The notes: a model not told the origin generated them from the sequence alone. Shown: positions 34,371 to 43,340, counted from the first letter of the stretch. The stretch is 64,000 bases of DNA from Paenibacillus riograndensis SBR5 (GCF_000981585.1 NZ_LN831776.1:7431902-7495901); one strand, 5' to 3'. Translations and numbers: made by a program.

Positions 34371-34432
34371 GTTAATTTCAAGATTAACCTTCTATTAATT
34401 GACATTATAGGTGATGACTATAGAAAGTACAA
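34371..34432 (-). promoter_or_regulatory. Promoter and candidate operator of the receptor-peptide operon
   Basis: On the minus strand TTGTAC (34427-34432), a 17-base spacer and TATAAT (34404-34409) form a good SigA promoter with a start near 34397. Downstream of it, GTTAAT-CTTGAA-ATTAAC at 34371-34388 is a perfect 6+6 inverted repeat. It lies between the start site and the ribosome binding site, where binding would block transcription. Confidence 0.75.
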
Positions 34433-34455
34433 CAAAATGACCCCACAAAGTGGGG
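34431..34455 (-). terminator. Terminator of the Spo0E-like gene
   Basis: CCCCAC-AAA-GTGGGG forms a tight hairpin followed on the minus strand by CATTTTG. It separates the Spo0E-like gene from the receptor operon promoter. Confidence 0.65.
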
Positions 34456-34490
34456 CCTTTATTTGTAACAAGTTTATGTCCGAGGATAAG

Positions 34491-34775
34491 CTACTGCTGC
34501 AGCGCAGCATTATTGCGAATTCTCTGGCTCTTGGTTTTCTTTCCGTAAGCGGCCGCAGACTTCTTGCGGCTGCGCAGACTTTCCATCATTTTGTTCTGGG
34601 CGAGCACGATATAACCGTCCAGCCGCTGACTGAGCTCCAGGACTGCATGGTCGCTGAGACTGCGCTCCTGTGCAACCTCCAACAGTTCACATCTAAGACT
34701 CTCTATAGTTACGTACAGCTCATCTTCTCTATACTCTTTTCCAAGTTCAGCGGATGAATTCTGGTACAGGCTCAC
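34491..34775 (-). CDS. Spo0E-like aspartyl-phosphate phosphatase
   Basis: A 94-residue protein with the Spo0E-family helical hairpin: VTIESLRCELLEVA, a short turn, then LELSQRLDGYIVLAQ. The family signature SQxLD is at residues 49-53. These proteins dephosphorylate Spo0A~P and so delay sporulation. The C-terminal 30 residues are basic and unlike the core family. The GTG start at 34775 follows AGAAGGTGAG. It lies directly upstream of the peptide-receptor operon but has its own terminator, so the link is positional. Confidence 0.8.
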   Translation of the reverse strand: MSLYQNSSAELGKEYREDELYVTIESLRCELLEVAQERSLSDHAVLELSQRLDGYIVLAQNKMMESLRSRKKSAAAYGKKTKSQRIRNNAALQQ

Positions 34776-34885
34776 GGTTACTCACCTTCTCTCCTGATCA
34801 ACTTCTCCCCTATCATAAGTCATGATGCCAAAAAACATATTTTGAAAAAAAAGAAAAAAATGTCGATCATCATCCAAACCCATTT

Positions 34886-35809
34886 TCACAATTCAGGCTG
34901 TCCGGCTTCGCCGGACGGGAGGTAACGCTCGCCCAGCACCCCCATGGCAAAATGAATCCACTCACGTGCGGCAAAAGACAAATAGCGGTCTCTGCGCCAG
35001 ATCATGCCCAGCTGCCAGGGGATTACAGGCTCAGTCAGCGAAACCACGGATATCCGCGTGCGGTCAATGTCCCGGCAGATGGTCTCCGGAAGCAGGGCAA
35101 TCCCCATTCCCGCCTCCACCATCCGGCTGATTAAATCCCACTGCGAGCTCTCATATACGACCTTCGGCTGAAATCCCGTCTTGACACACTCCGTAATAAT
35201 CCGGTCATGCAATGCAAAATCCTCCCGGAACAACACGAACTCCTCTTCAGCCAGCTCCCTCAGCGGTACGGAGGCCCGGCCCGCCAGACGGTGGCCTGCC
35301 GGCACCAGAAGCTCAAGCTTCTCTTCCACAAAGGTGAAGCAATGGAATATGGCTGTATTCACCGGCAGGACGATGGCCCCGATATCGAGCAGTCCGGTTT
35401 CCACATCATCCTCCACCTTTTTAGCCCCGTCTTCGTGCAGACGGATGGTCACATCCGGGTAGCGGCGGTGAAATTCGCCGATGACTGCCGGGAAGAAGCT
35501 TGCCCCCACCATGGGCGGCAGCCCGATGCGGATATGCCCCTGCTTCAGATTGCGCAGACTGTCCAGCTCTGAAGACAGGCTCACGAATGATTCCACAATA
35601 TTCTGTGCTTTGGTCAGCAGAATCTCTCCGGCATCTGTCAGCCGGATGCTTTTTCCTTCACGGTAAAAGAGGTCAGCCCCCAGCTCAACCTCCAAATTGC
35701 GGATCATTTTGCTGATGGTGGGCTGGGAGATGTACAGGGATTCCGCCGCTCTGGAAAAGCTGTTCAGCCTGGCCACCTGGACGAAATATTGCAGCTGCCG
35801 GATATCCAT
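34886..35809 (-). CDS. cidR: LysR-family regulator, CidR-like
   Basis: A 307-residue LysR-type activator. The N-terminal winged HTH is clear (LQYFVQVARLNSFSRAAESLYISQPTISKMIRNLE region). A periplasmic-binding-protein-like effector domain follows. It is divergent from the cidA-cidB pair, as in staphylococci and Bacillus (YwbI-YwbHG), where CidR activates these genes in response to acetate and overflow metabolism. The start MDIRQL follows GGAGGCGG. Part of the assignment to CidR rests on the neighbours. Confidence 0.87.
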   Translation of the reverse strand: MDIRQLQYFVQVARLNSFSRAAESLYISQPTISKMIRNLEVELGADLFYREGKSIRLTDAGEILLTKAQNIVESFVSLSSELDSLRNLKQGHIRIGLPPMVGASFFPAVIGEFHRRYPDVTIRLHEDGAKKVEDDVETGLLDIGAIVLPVNTAIFHCFTFVEEKLELLVPAGHRLAGRASVPLRELAEEEFVLFREDFALHDRIITECVKTGFQPKVVYESSQWDLISRMVEAGMGIALLPETICRDIDRTRISVVSLTEPVIPWQLGMIWRRDRYLSFAAREWIHFAMGVLGERYLPSGEAGQPEL

Positions 35810-35904
35810 TTTTTCCGCCTCCATGTATAGATGAATGGAATGTCACATATTCGATCTATTCATTTTACCTATGAAAGAAAAGGATGTAAACTTTCAGTAA
35901 TAAG

Positions 35905-35949
35905 AAAAACGGCGCGCCGTCCTCTGCGAGAAGGCGGCTTCCGTTTTTT
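35905..35949 (+). terminator. Terminator-like hairpin in the cidA leader
   Basis: AAAAACGG (35905-35912) pairs with CCGTTTTT (35941-35948), and an inner GCCG/CGGC stem strengthens it. A run of six T follows. It points at cidA, 57 bases downstream, and no gene ends here, so it could be an attenuator. Its sequence also resembles the left half of the dispersed element F (CGCCGTCC, then AATAGAAGG), so it may be a decayed repeat instead. Confidence 0.55.
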
Positions 35950-36005
35950 CAAAAATAGAAGGTCAACGGAAGTGTTCTTCTATTTCATGAAAGGAACGAA
36001 GCCTT

Positions 36006-36377
36006 ATGAAAAAGTTAGGTCTAGGCTTGCTGCAGGTAGCTGGACTCACCGTGTTCTCAATGCTCGTTAATGTATTGACCCCATTCCTTCATATTCCCAT
36101 TCCCGGAAGCATCATCGGCATGATCCTTTTGTTCCTGCTGCTGGAATCCGGAATCATCCGTCTGAACTGGGTTGAAGCCGGAGCTTCCTGGCTGCTCGCC
36201 GAACTGCTGCTGTTCTTTATCCCTTCAGCTATAGGTGTTATGAAATATTCCAAGCTGCTCGAATCAGACGGCCTTCAAGTGCTGGCAGTTGTGATTGTCG
36301 GTACCTTCGCTGTAATGGCCAGCTCAGGGCTGCTTACGGGAGCTATATCAAAAGCAAAGGAGCGTAGAGAATCATGA
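36006..36377 (+). CDS. cidA: CidA/LrgA-family holin-like protein
   Basis: A 123-residue membrane protein with about four helices. The family motif HIPIPGSIIGMILLFLLL near residue 30 is characteristic of CidA/LrgA. These proteins were described as holin-like regulators of murein hydrolase activity and programmed cell death, and more recently as acting with CidB in transport of pyruvate-type metabolites. The ATG overlaps no other gene and follows GAAAGGAACG. The stop codon overlaps the cidB start (ATGA), so the two are coupled. Confidence 0.9.
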   Translation: MKKLGLGLLQVAGLTVFSMLVNVLTPFLHIPIPGSIIGMILLFLLLESGIIRLNWVEAGASWLLAELLLFFIPSAIGVMKYSKLLESDGLQVLAVVIVGTFAVMASSGLLTGAISKAKERRES

Positions 36378-37057
36378 TGACTGGACTGTTGCTGCTTGTA
36401 CTGACTGTCGCTGTGTATCTGCTGGCCAAGCGAATCTATGCTTCCAGCAGCAAGATGTATGCTTCACCGCTTATCATTACACCGCTGCTGATTATCATTT
36501 TTCTGCTCTTAACGGGAATTCCTTATGAATCCTACAATGCGGGAGGCAAATGGCTTACGGATCTGCTGCAGCCGGCAACCATTGCCTTTGCAATCCCTCT
36601 TCATAAAAACTTCAAGGTACTGAAAAAACATGCTGCCGAAATTGCGGCAGGCGTACTGTCAGGGACGGTTATGGCTGTGCTCTCCTCGATGCTGCTGGCC
36701 AAATGGCTGCATCTGAGCGGCGATCTGGCAACCAGCCTGGTACCTCGTTCGGTCACCACACCGATCGCCATGAGCATCTCGCAAAGCATTGGGGGCGTTC
36801 CGAGCATTACGGCAGTATTCGTAATTTTAACCGGAGTGCTTGGTACGCTGATGGGTCCTTCTGTGCTGCGTCTCTTCCGCATTGACAACGAAATTGCGCG
36901 CGGTGTATCGCTGGGAACCGCCGCGCACGGTACGGGCACCTCCAAAGCCTTCGAGCTGAGTTCGCTGACCGGCACCATCTCCAGTATCGCGATGATTCTG
37001 ACGGCCCTGCTCTCGATTGGGCTTGCGCCGGCACTCCTCGCGGTTTTCCTCCACTAG
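36374..37057 (+). CDS. cidB: CidB/LrgB-family membrane protein
   Basis: A 227-residue protein with about six to seven membrane helices. The conserved C-terminal block is present: LVPRSVTTPIAMSIS, GGVPSITAVFVILTGVLGT and GTAAHGTGTSKAFE. It forms a unit with CidA, with which it overlaps by four bases, and a strong terminator follows. The likely regulator is the divergent LysR gene. Confidence 0.92.
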   Translation: MMTGLLLLVLTVAVYLLAKRIYASSSKMYASPLIITPLLIIIFLLLTGIPYESYNAGGKWLTDLLQPATIAFAIPLHKNFKVLKKHAAEIAAGVLSGTVMAVLSSMLLAKWLHLSGDLATSLVPRSVTTPIAMSISQSIGGVPSITAVFVILTGVLGTLMGPSVLRLFRIDNEIARGVSLGTAAHGTGTSKAFELSSLTGTISSIAMILTALLSIGLAPALLAVFLH

Positions 37058-37075
37058 GCCGTCCCGGCTTGGGCC

Positions 37076-37117
37076 AGAGACCTGACCGCTCAGCAGAGCG
37101 GTCAGGTCTCTTTTTTT
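37076..37117 (+). terminator. Terminator of cidAB
   Basis: A perfect 16-bp stem (AGAGACCTGACCGCTC and its complement) with a 4-base loop is followed by seven T residues. Confidence 0.95.
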
Positions 37118-37144
37118 GCCTATGAACCTGCTGATTCGTTATCC

Positions 37145-38113
37145 CTATAGTTTTACCGGCAACCCGCTTTTGGCGGACTCATAGGCAGCACAGGTTACCT
37201 TCAGCGTCTTATAGCCGTCTTCGTAGTCGCTGAGAATGCGCGAACGGTCACCGGTCCGCACTGCATGCAGGAAAGCCTCGCTCTCGGCTGCATAAGGATT
37301 GCCGGAACTGACGTATTCCTTGCTGTCGCCGCTGCGCACCTCCATCAGCCGGTCCGGATTCCAATCCAGCAGCCCTTTGTCATTATAGAAGCTAAGACCC
37401 ACTTGTCCAACCTCTCCCGGCAGTACACAAGTATTCGAGATATTCGCCACAATGCCATTGTCCAGCTTGAGCGAGACCGTGCCCACGTCGGCTACCGTTA
37501 CGCCTTCATGCTGCTCATGCACAATCCGGTTGCCGAACATGCCGTAGACCTCCGTCACCTCACCGCCCAGATAACGCAGCAGATCGACGATATGGGTGGT
37601 CTGCTCGGTAAATTGTCCGCCGGACTGCTCCTGGTCGCGCCACCAGGCAACGCCCGGCATGCTGCCCATCCACTGTCCCACGATCATGCCTACCTTGTCT
37701 CCGCTGAGTAATTTCTTCAGCCGTGCGATATTCTCCTGATACCGGAAGTGGTAGCCAACTGAGGTCAGCAGCCCATGCTCCTTGATATCCTGCAGCAGGC
37801 TTGCCGGGATCTCCGTGCTTGAACCCAGCGGCTTCTCCACGAAAAAGGGGATCTCCCTGCGGATCAGCGCCCGCTCAATTGCCCCATGCGACTGCGGAGG
37901 CACACAAATATATACGGCATCCAGCTTGCGGGCATCCAGCATCTCTGTAATGTCCCCATACCCTTCAGCGCCGTAGGGACTAGCCATGTCTTCACCCTTT
38001 TGCTTGCTGCTGCCGCAGACCGCCTGGAGCTTCACATCCTCCATTCCCGCCAGCAAATCGGCATGCACCTTGGAGAACCAGCCGGTTCCTACAATTCCTA
38101 TATTGAGTGTCAT
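37145..38113 (-). CDS. Gfo/Idh/MocA-family oxidoreductase
   Basis: A 322-residue NAD(P)-dependent dehydrogenase. The Rossmann motif is GIVGTGWFSKVHADLL; the catalytic EKP motif follows in FFVEKPLGSS; the second domain contains GGQFTEQTTHIVDLLRYLGGEV, the usual substrate-side motif with conserved His. Substrates in this family are sugars, inositols or biliverdin; this one cannot be assigned. The start follows AGGAGG. It is transcribed alone and converges on cidB. Confidence 0.88.
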   Translation of the reverse strand: MTLNIGIVGTGWFSKVHADLLAGMEDVKLQAVCGSSKQKGEDMASPYGAEGYGDITEMLDARKLDAVYICVPPQSHGAIERALIRREIPFFVEKPLGSSTEIPASLLQDIKEHGLLTSVGYHFRYQENIARLKKLLSGDKVGMIVGQWMGSMPGVAWWRDQEQSGGQFTEQTTHIVDLLRYLGGEVTEVYGMFGNRIVHEQHEGVTVADVGTVSLKLDNGIVANISNTCVLPGEVGQVGLSFYNDKGLLDWNPDRLMEVRSGDSKEYVSSGNPYAAESEAFLHAVRTGDRSRILSDYEDGYKTLKVTCAAYESAKSGLPVKL

Positions 38114-38166
38114 CCTCTTACCTCCTGGAGTTCTCGAATGTATACCTTTTCAAAGATTATACCCGC

Positions 38167-40476
38167 TTAGGTCCGGATAAGGTAGTCCCGCCATTCCTCA
38201 GGGAGCAGGCCCGCATAAGGCTGCTGTAAAAAACGGTCATCGGCCAGCACAATGATTCCTCTGTCACTCTCACTGCGGATCAGCCTTCCGCCCGCCTGCT
38301 GCACTTTGCACATACCCGGATAGACATAGGCATAATCAAAGCCGTTCTTCCCTTGGGACCCAAAATATCCGCGCAGCAGATTGCGTTCCAGTCCGACCTG
38401 CGGCAGACCGACACCAACAATCATCACACCATTCAAGCGGTCCCCGGGCAAATCAACCCCCTCCGAAAAAATCCCGCCAAGCACCGCGAAGCCAAGCAGC
38501 GTCTGCGGATTGTCCGGACGGAAGGAAGCGAGGAACTCCTCCCGTGCCTGCTCACCCATTCCGCTGCCCTGCACCAGGGTTGTGATCTCCGGATACTTGT
38601 CTGTGAACACCTCGAAGACATTCTGCAAATAAGCGTAGGAAGGGAAAAACACAAGATAATTCCCCTTCCTTGCAACCATACCGCGCAGTGCGTCGCTCAA
38701 GGGGATCAGGGAATCGGCACGGTCACGATAACGGGTGGATACCGGAAGCACGGACACCTCCCACTGCTCTTTGTGGAACGGAGAAGCTACACGCAGGCTG
38801 TAATCCTCTTCTGCTGCCCCAATCATGTCCCGGTAATAGGACATCGGCGAGAGAGTCGCCGAGAAGAGAATCTGGCTGCGGAAGCCTTTGGCCATCTGCT
38901 GCAGCAGATGCGAGGGGTCCAGATTGAACAGCTTCAGGAACACATCGCCGCGCCGCACCTCTGCGTAGGTGACATACCGTTCATCATAGGTTTTGATGGT
39001 GCGCAGCATGCCCTGGACCGCATAATAGGTATCCAGCAGGCCATCTTCCCCATCCCCGGCCGGAGTAATGAGAGCGGAGGACGGACTTGACAGCTCCAGT
39101 TCCGCTTCGGCGGCAAAAGCCTCCAGCAGCTGCGGCAATTCCTCTGGATATTCAGCCCAATGTCCTTCGCCGTCCTCATTACAGCTTTTGCGCAGCGCGA
39201 TGAAAAAAGCATTCACCGCTTTGGCGGCGGCGCCAAGCTTGCGGTTAACTGTCTTATACTGCCGCTGCAGGTTCAGGAACGGCGCCTTGGTCAGCGAGGC
39301 AGAGAATATTTCCCTGCCCCGGTCCACCAGGTTATGGGCCTCATCCACCAGCAGCACCGTCTTCTTCTTGCGTTCCTCCGGCAGCCGTTTCAGACTGATC
39401 CGGGGGTCATAGATATAGTTGTAATCACAAATGACCATGTCGCAGGCATAGGCGGCGTCCAGCGAGAATTCAAATGGACACACCTCATGCCGCCGGGCAT
39501 AGGCGTCGATAATCTCCTGCGTCATCAGTGTTTCATGCTCCAGCATGTCCAGCAGCGCCGCGTTCACCCGGTCATAATAACCATCGGCATAAGGGCAGCT
39601 CTCCTTGCCGCAGAGCCCTTCCTCACGGAAGCAGGCTTTCTCCTTAGCCGTCAGCGTGATGGCATGGAGATGAAGGCTGCCTGCAAGCAGCAGCAGCACC
39701 GCCTCCTGCGCCGCAAACCGGGTAACTGTCTTGGCGGTCAAATAGAAGATCCCCGCGACCACCCCTTCGCCCAGTGCTTTTACCGCCGGGAACAGGGTCG
39801 ACATTGTTTTGCCGATGCCTGTAGGAGCCTGGGCGAACAGATTAACACCTTCAGCCGTTGTCTTGTACACGGCGGCGGCAAAATGCCGCTGGCCCTGCCG
39901 GTAATCCCGGAATGGAAAATCCAGACTCCGGATACTCTCTTCCCTCCGGGCCTTATGATGTACCTTCAGCTTCGCAAAGGGCGCATATCGGGCCACCGTT
40001 TCGGAGGCAAAGGCCTCAAGCTCCTCCCGCCCGGCTGTCCTGTACAGGCTGCGCTGCTCATCACTGCCTCTCAGCACATACGTCAGCTTAACTTCAATAG
40101 AAGGAAGCTCCTGATCCATTACGATCATATAGGCATACATAAGCGCTTGCGCCCAATGGACCTCTTTCCCTTCCATCGTGGAATCCAGGGGTCCGGCTAT
40201 GGACTTGATTTCCTCTACGATCAGCCTGCCGTCCTCTCCGGCCAGCAAACCGTCACAGCGTCCGTCGATGATGAAGAGAAGTCCCTCATACGGAATTTCT
40301 GCCTTGAGGTAGACCTCCTTGCGGTCCCCTTCTTTATATTGCTTCTGGATATGCTGATGAATACGCGTGCCTTCCGCCATCGCCGCCCCGCTCCGGAACC
40401 CCGGCTCCAGACTGCCGCTGCTGAAGGCATACTCCACCAGCGTTCTTACCGAAAGAAATATTTCTGCATGGTCCAT
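38167..40476 (-). CDS. XPD/DinG-type helicase with N-terminal PD-(D/E)XK nuclease domain
   Basis: A 769-residue protein. Residues 1-150 look like a RecB/Cas4-type nuclease: a helical start, then IDGRCDGLL and LIVEEIKS, the usual Asp and Glu-x-Lys residues. The helicase part has Walker A QAPTGIGKT, DEAH, an SAT motif and the motif VI region QAGGRLIRSESDRG. Cysteines at CFREEGLCGKESC and EVCPFEF fit the iron-sulfur cluster of XPD-like helicases. Such fusions occur in Firmicutes and are presumed to act in DNA repair. The start MDHAEI follows GGAAGGAGG. Confidence 0.85.
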   Translation of the reverse strand: MDHAEIFLSVRTLVEYAFSSGSLEPGFRSGAAMAEGTRIHQHIQKQYKEGDRKEVYLKAEIPYEGLLFIIDGRCDGLLAGEDGRLIVEEIKSIAGPLDSTMEGKEVHWAQALMYAYMIVMDQELPSIEVKLTYVLRGSDEQRSLYRTAGREELEAFASETVARYAPFAKLKVHHKARREESIRSLDFPFRDYRQGQRHFAAAVYKTTAEGVNLFAQAPTGIGKTMSTLFPAVKALGEGVVAGIFYLTAKTVTRFAAQEAVLLLLAGSLHLHAITLTAKEKACFREEGLCGKESCPYADGYYDRVNAALLDMLEHETLMTQEIIDAYARRHEVCPFEFSLDAAYACDMVICDYNYIYDPRISLKRLPEERKKKTVLLVDEAHNLVDRGREIFSASLTKAPFLNLQRQYKTVNRKLGAAAKAVNAFFIALRKSCNEDGEGHWAEYPEELPQLLEAFAAEAELELSSPSSALITPAGDGEDGLLDTYYAVQGMLRTIKTYDERYVTYAEVRRGDVFLKLFNLDPSHLLQQMAKGFRSQILFSATLSPMSYYRDMIGAAEEDYSLRVASPFHKEQWEVSVLPVSTRYRDRADSLIPLSDALRGMVARKGNYLVFFPSYAYLQNVFEVFTDKYPEITTLVQGSGMGEQAREEFLASFRPDNPQTLLGFAVLGGIFSEGVDLPGDRLNGVMIVGVGLPQVGLERNLLRGYFGSQGKNGFDYAYVYPGMCKVQQAGGRLIRSESDRGIIVLADDRFLQQPYAGLLPEEWRDYLIRT

Positions 40477-40754
40477 GTTCCGTCCTCCTTCCCGTTGCCC
40501 GCGCCTTTTTTTGCCTGAAGAGGCCATTTCCGTCCTTTTTCCCCGGTTTAGCCCCATTAAGAGTTGATATTCCCTGCTTCACAAGGCAGTCTTTCAAATT
40601 GCGCTTTACCGGGTGGGAATACGGCATTTCTGACTTTTGACAATCGTCACCCAGCGCTGCATAATAAGGACTATTGATAATGGTATTCTTGTGTCTTGCG
40701 CTGCTTCCTGCTAGCCGGGAATTGGTTTTTATTATGCAGAAAGAAGGCGAAGCT

Positions 40755-42620
40755 GTGTCATCCTTAAACGTAAAACGATGGCTGATCAAACCATTCGTAT
40801 ATTTCTCCATTCTTTTTATCCTGAAGAGTTTCCTCGCCTGGGGCGTAATTTTTGGAGATCTCCTCTCCTGGAAAACACTATTAACGGAGATTCCTTTTGT
40901 CTGGGCCTTGTTCGCCCTTATCGAACGGTTCGCTTCCAAACGGAAGCTTGGCTATTATATGACGGTCAATCTGCTCGTCACCGCAATCTTTTTTGCCGCC
41001 ATTATGTACTTTAAATATTATGGGGTTATCGTCACTTACCATGCGGCAGAGCAGGTGAATCAGGTTACCGCAGTACGCAACAGCGTATTCTCCCTGATGG
41101 ACCCGTATTATCTGCTGATTTTTGCCGACATTATCGTCCTTGGCATCTACTTCTTTTTCAATAAGAAGGGCCGGGCCTACAAGAAGGATAACATTAATCA
41201 CCGCGGCGGAAAACTCTCGCACAGTCTTCTGTTCGCAGTCTCACTGGCCCTTTGCCTGTTCAATATCCTGCCCAATAAGGCAAGCATGAACGAGATCAAG
41301 AAGGCGCAGGAGATGGGCATCCTGAATTATGAGGCGTACACGATTTTTGCCAAAGACAAACCTGAGCTTGTGAATGCCAGCGAAATCACGCAGGATGCCA
41401 TCAACAAGCTTAAGGGAATCGATCCTGCTGCGGTCTCGCCGCTTCAGGGAGCAGCCAAAGGCAAGAATCTGATCATTATTCAATTGGAATCATTCCAAAG
41501 CTTCCTGCTTGGACTTAAGGTAGACGGCCACGAAATTACGCCCAATCTGAACCGTTTGATGGAGAACAGTCTCTATCTCCCTAATTTTTATCAAATGGTT
41601 GGTCAGGGCAACACATCCGATGCCGAGTTCGTGGTCAACTCCTCCTTCTACATTCCGCCGCAGGGAGCGGCTACCATGGCATATGTCGACAAGGAGCTGC
41701 CCAGCCTGCCGCGTCTTTTGAAGGACAACGGCTACCAGACAGCTACCTTCCATACCAATGATGTGGAGTTCTGGAACCGCGGGGAGCTATACAGCTCTCT
41801 CGGCTGGGATCATTATTACGACCATAAGTTCTTCGGGGACGAGGATGCCTTTTTCTTCGGGCCTTCCGACGAGGCGCTCTACCGCAAGACTTCAGATAAG
41901 CTGAAGGAAATGGAAGCGGACGGCAAACCATTCTACGCCCAGGTCATTTCGATGTCCGCCCATCATCCGTTCACTATTCCTGAGGAAAAATACAAGATGA
42001 AGCTGCCGGAACGGTATGAGGGAACTTTTGTCGGTGATTATATCCGGTCGCAAAATTATGCCGACTTTGCCTTTGGCCAGTTCGTGGATGAGCTTAAGGC
42101 AAACGGGGTATGGGACAACAGTCTGATCATGGTCTATGGAGACCATATGGGACTGCCGATCTATTCCCTGGATCATGACGACAAGGAATTGATGAAGGAA
42201 ATCTACGGTCATGAATATGAATATGCCGATATGCTTAATATCCCGCTGATCATTCATGCGGAAGGCAAGATCGGGACGCAAACCCTTGATCATGTCGGCG
42301 GTGAAGTGGATATTATGCCAACGGCGGCCAGCCTGCTGGGCGTTTCCATGGACAACAACATTCACTTCGGCCAGGACCTGACAAGCCAGTCGTACAACCT
42401 GCTGCCACAGCGTTATTATCTGCCTACCGGGTCCTTTATTGCCAGCTCCGGTCTGCTGATCCCCGGCAACAGCTTCGAGGATAACACACAGTTCACTCTG
42501 GCATCGGGAGGCAAGGCTCCTGCTGGAACTGAGGATGAGTACAACCGCGCGCTGCGTTTGCGCCAGCTCTCAGACAGCTACGTAACGCAGCTCCCGGATA
42601 AAGTGAAAGATGCAGAATAA
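40755..42620 (+). CDS. Lipoteichoic acid synthase family protein (LtaS-like)
   Basis: A 621-residue membrane enzyme with about five N-terminal helices and an extracellular sulfatase-type domain. LIIIQLESFQSF holds the metal-binding Glu, and GQGNTSDAEF the catalytic Thr. HHPF and VYGDHMG supply further manganese ligands. It polymerises glycerol phosphate from phosphatidylglycerol onto a glycolipid anchor, or acts as a related primase. I chose the GTG at 40755 because AGAAGG lies seven bases upstream; in-frame ATG codons at 40674 and 40734 would add up to 27 residues. Confidence 0.9.
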   Translation: MSSLNVKRWLIKPFVYFSILFILKSFLAWGVIFGDLLSWKTLLTEIPFVWALFALIERFASKRKLGYYMTVNLLVTAIFFAAIMYFKYYGVIVTYHAAEQVNQVTAVRNSVFSLMDPYYLLIFADIIVLGIYFFFNKKGRAYKKDNINHRGGKLSHSLLFAVSLALCLFNILPNKASMNEIKKAQEMGILNYEAYTIFAKDKPELVNASEITQDAINKLKGIDPAAVSPLQGAAKGKNLIIIQLESFQSFLLGLKVDGHEITPNLNRLMENSLYLPNFYQMVGQGNTSDAEFVVNSSFYIPPQGAATMAYVDKELPSLPRLLKDNGYQTATFHTNDVEFWNRGELYSSLGWDHYYDHKFFGDEDAFFFGPSDEALYRKTSDKLKEMEADGKPFYAQVISMSAHHPFTIPEEKYKMKLPERYEGTFVGDYIRSQNYADFAFGQFVDELKANGVWDNSLIMVYGDHMGLPIYSLDHDDKELMKEIYGHEYEYADMLNIPLIIHAEGKIGTQTLDHVGGEVDIMPTAASLLGVSMDNNIHFGQDLTSQSYNLLPQRYYLPTGSFIASSGLLIPGNSFEDNTQFTLASGGKAPAGTEDEYNRALRLRQLSDSYVTQLPDKVKDAE

Positions 42621-42642
42621 CTAACCCCCATAGCAGACAAAT

Positions 42643-42676
42643 AAAGCCGCGCTTCCGGATACCGGAGCGCGGCTTT
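42643..42676. terminator. Bidirectional terminator between LtaS-like and MarR genes
   Basis: AAAGCCGCGC and GCGCGGCTTT with a CCGG pair in between make a stable hairpin between two convergent genes. T tracts are short. Confidence 0.65.
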
Positions 42677-42698
42677 GTGCGAGTACATATATTAATCG

Positions 42699-43130
42699 TT
42701 AACGTTCCTGCTGGTCCAGCATCTGATAATAGTCAGCGAAATTTTGCAGCTCTTCCGGCTGCAGGATGGCCAAATATTCACTAAGCAGAAGCAGGAAGCG
42801 GTTTTTTCCTTCTTCAAGCAGCTTCTCCCCCTTGTCGGTAAGGGTTACAATGACGGCTCTGCGGTCGTGTTCATCCTGCTCGCGCGCGCTTAGCCCCAGC
42901 AGCTCCAGTCGGTCCAGCATCACCGTTACCGCACTGGATTTGACCTCCATTTTGTCCGCAAGCTGGATCACCCGCGCATTCTGCTCCTGGGCAATCATAC
43001 GAAGCAGGCCGAATTGCGGCACGGTAAGTCCGATTTCCCGGTGCAGGGACATTTGCGAGGCAATTTTGCGCTGTACCTTCCACATGGATAACCCTAAACG
43101 TTCTACCAGCGGATCGATTTGTTGCGACAT
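42699..43130 (-). CDS. MarR-family transcriptional regulator
   Basis: A 143-residue winged-helix protein. The HTH is VIQLADKMEVKSSAVTVMLDRLELLGL, and the wing carries the typical DEHDRRAVIVTLTDKG. The ligand and targets are unknown. No transporter or enzyme operon is attached: the gene is convergent with the LtaS-like gene and divergent from a chemoreceptor. The ATG follows GGAGCTG. Confidence 0.88.
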   Translation of the reverse strand: MSQQIDPLVERLGLSMWKVQRKIASQMSLHREIGLTVPQFGLLRMIAQEQNARVIQLADKMEVKSSAVTVMLDRLELLGLSAREQDEHDRRAVIVTLTDKGEKLLEEGKNRFLLLLSEYLAILQPEELQNFADYYQMLDQQER

Positions 43131-43340
43131 TTCTTTCAGCTCCAGTCCGTTTGTCCTGATTCAAGCGTAACATTATCACGGGCCTTGATTCAATGCTTTT
43201 ATCTGGATACATTTTTACATAATACGTCATGTTCCGACACAAAAATATTATATTTGCGCTGGCATTGATGCGCTATAATCGTAGCAGTGATACAACGGTA
43301 TTACTGAAAACATTAGAAGCAGGGTTGGTGGTACTAAAAA

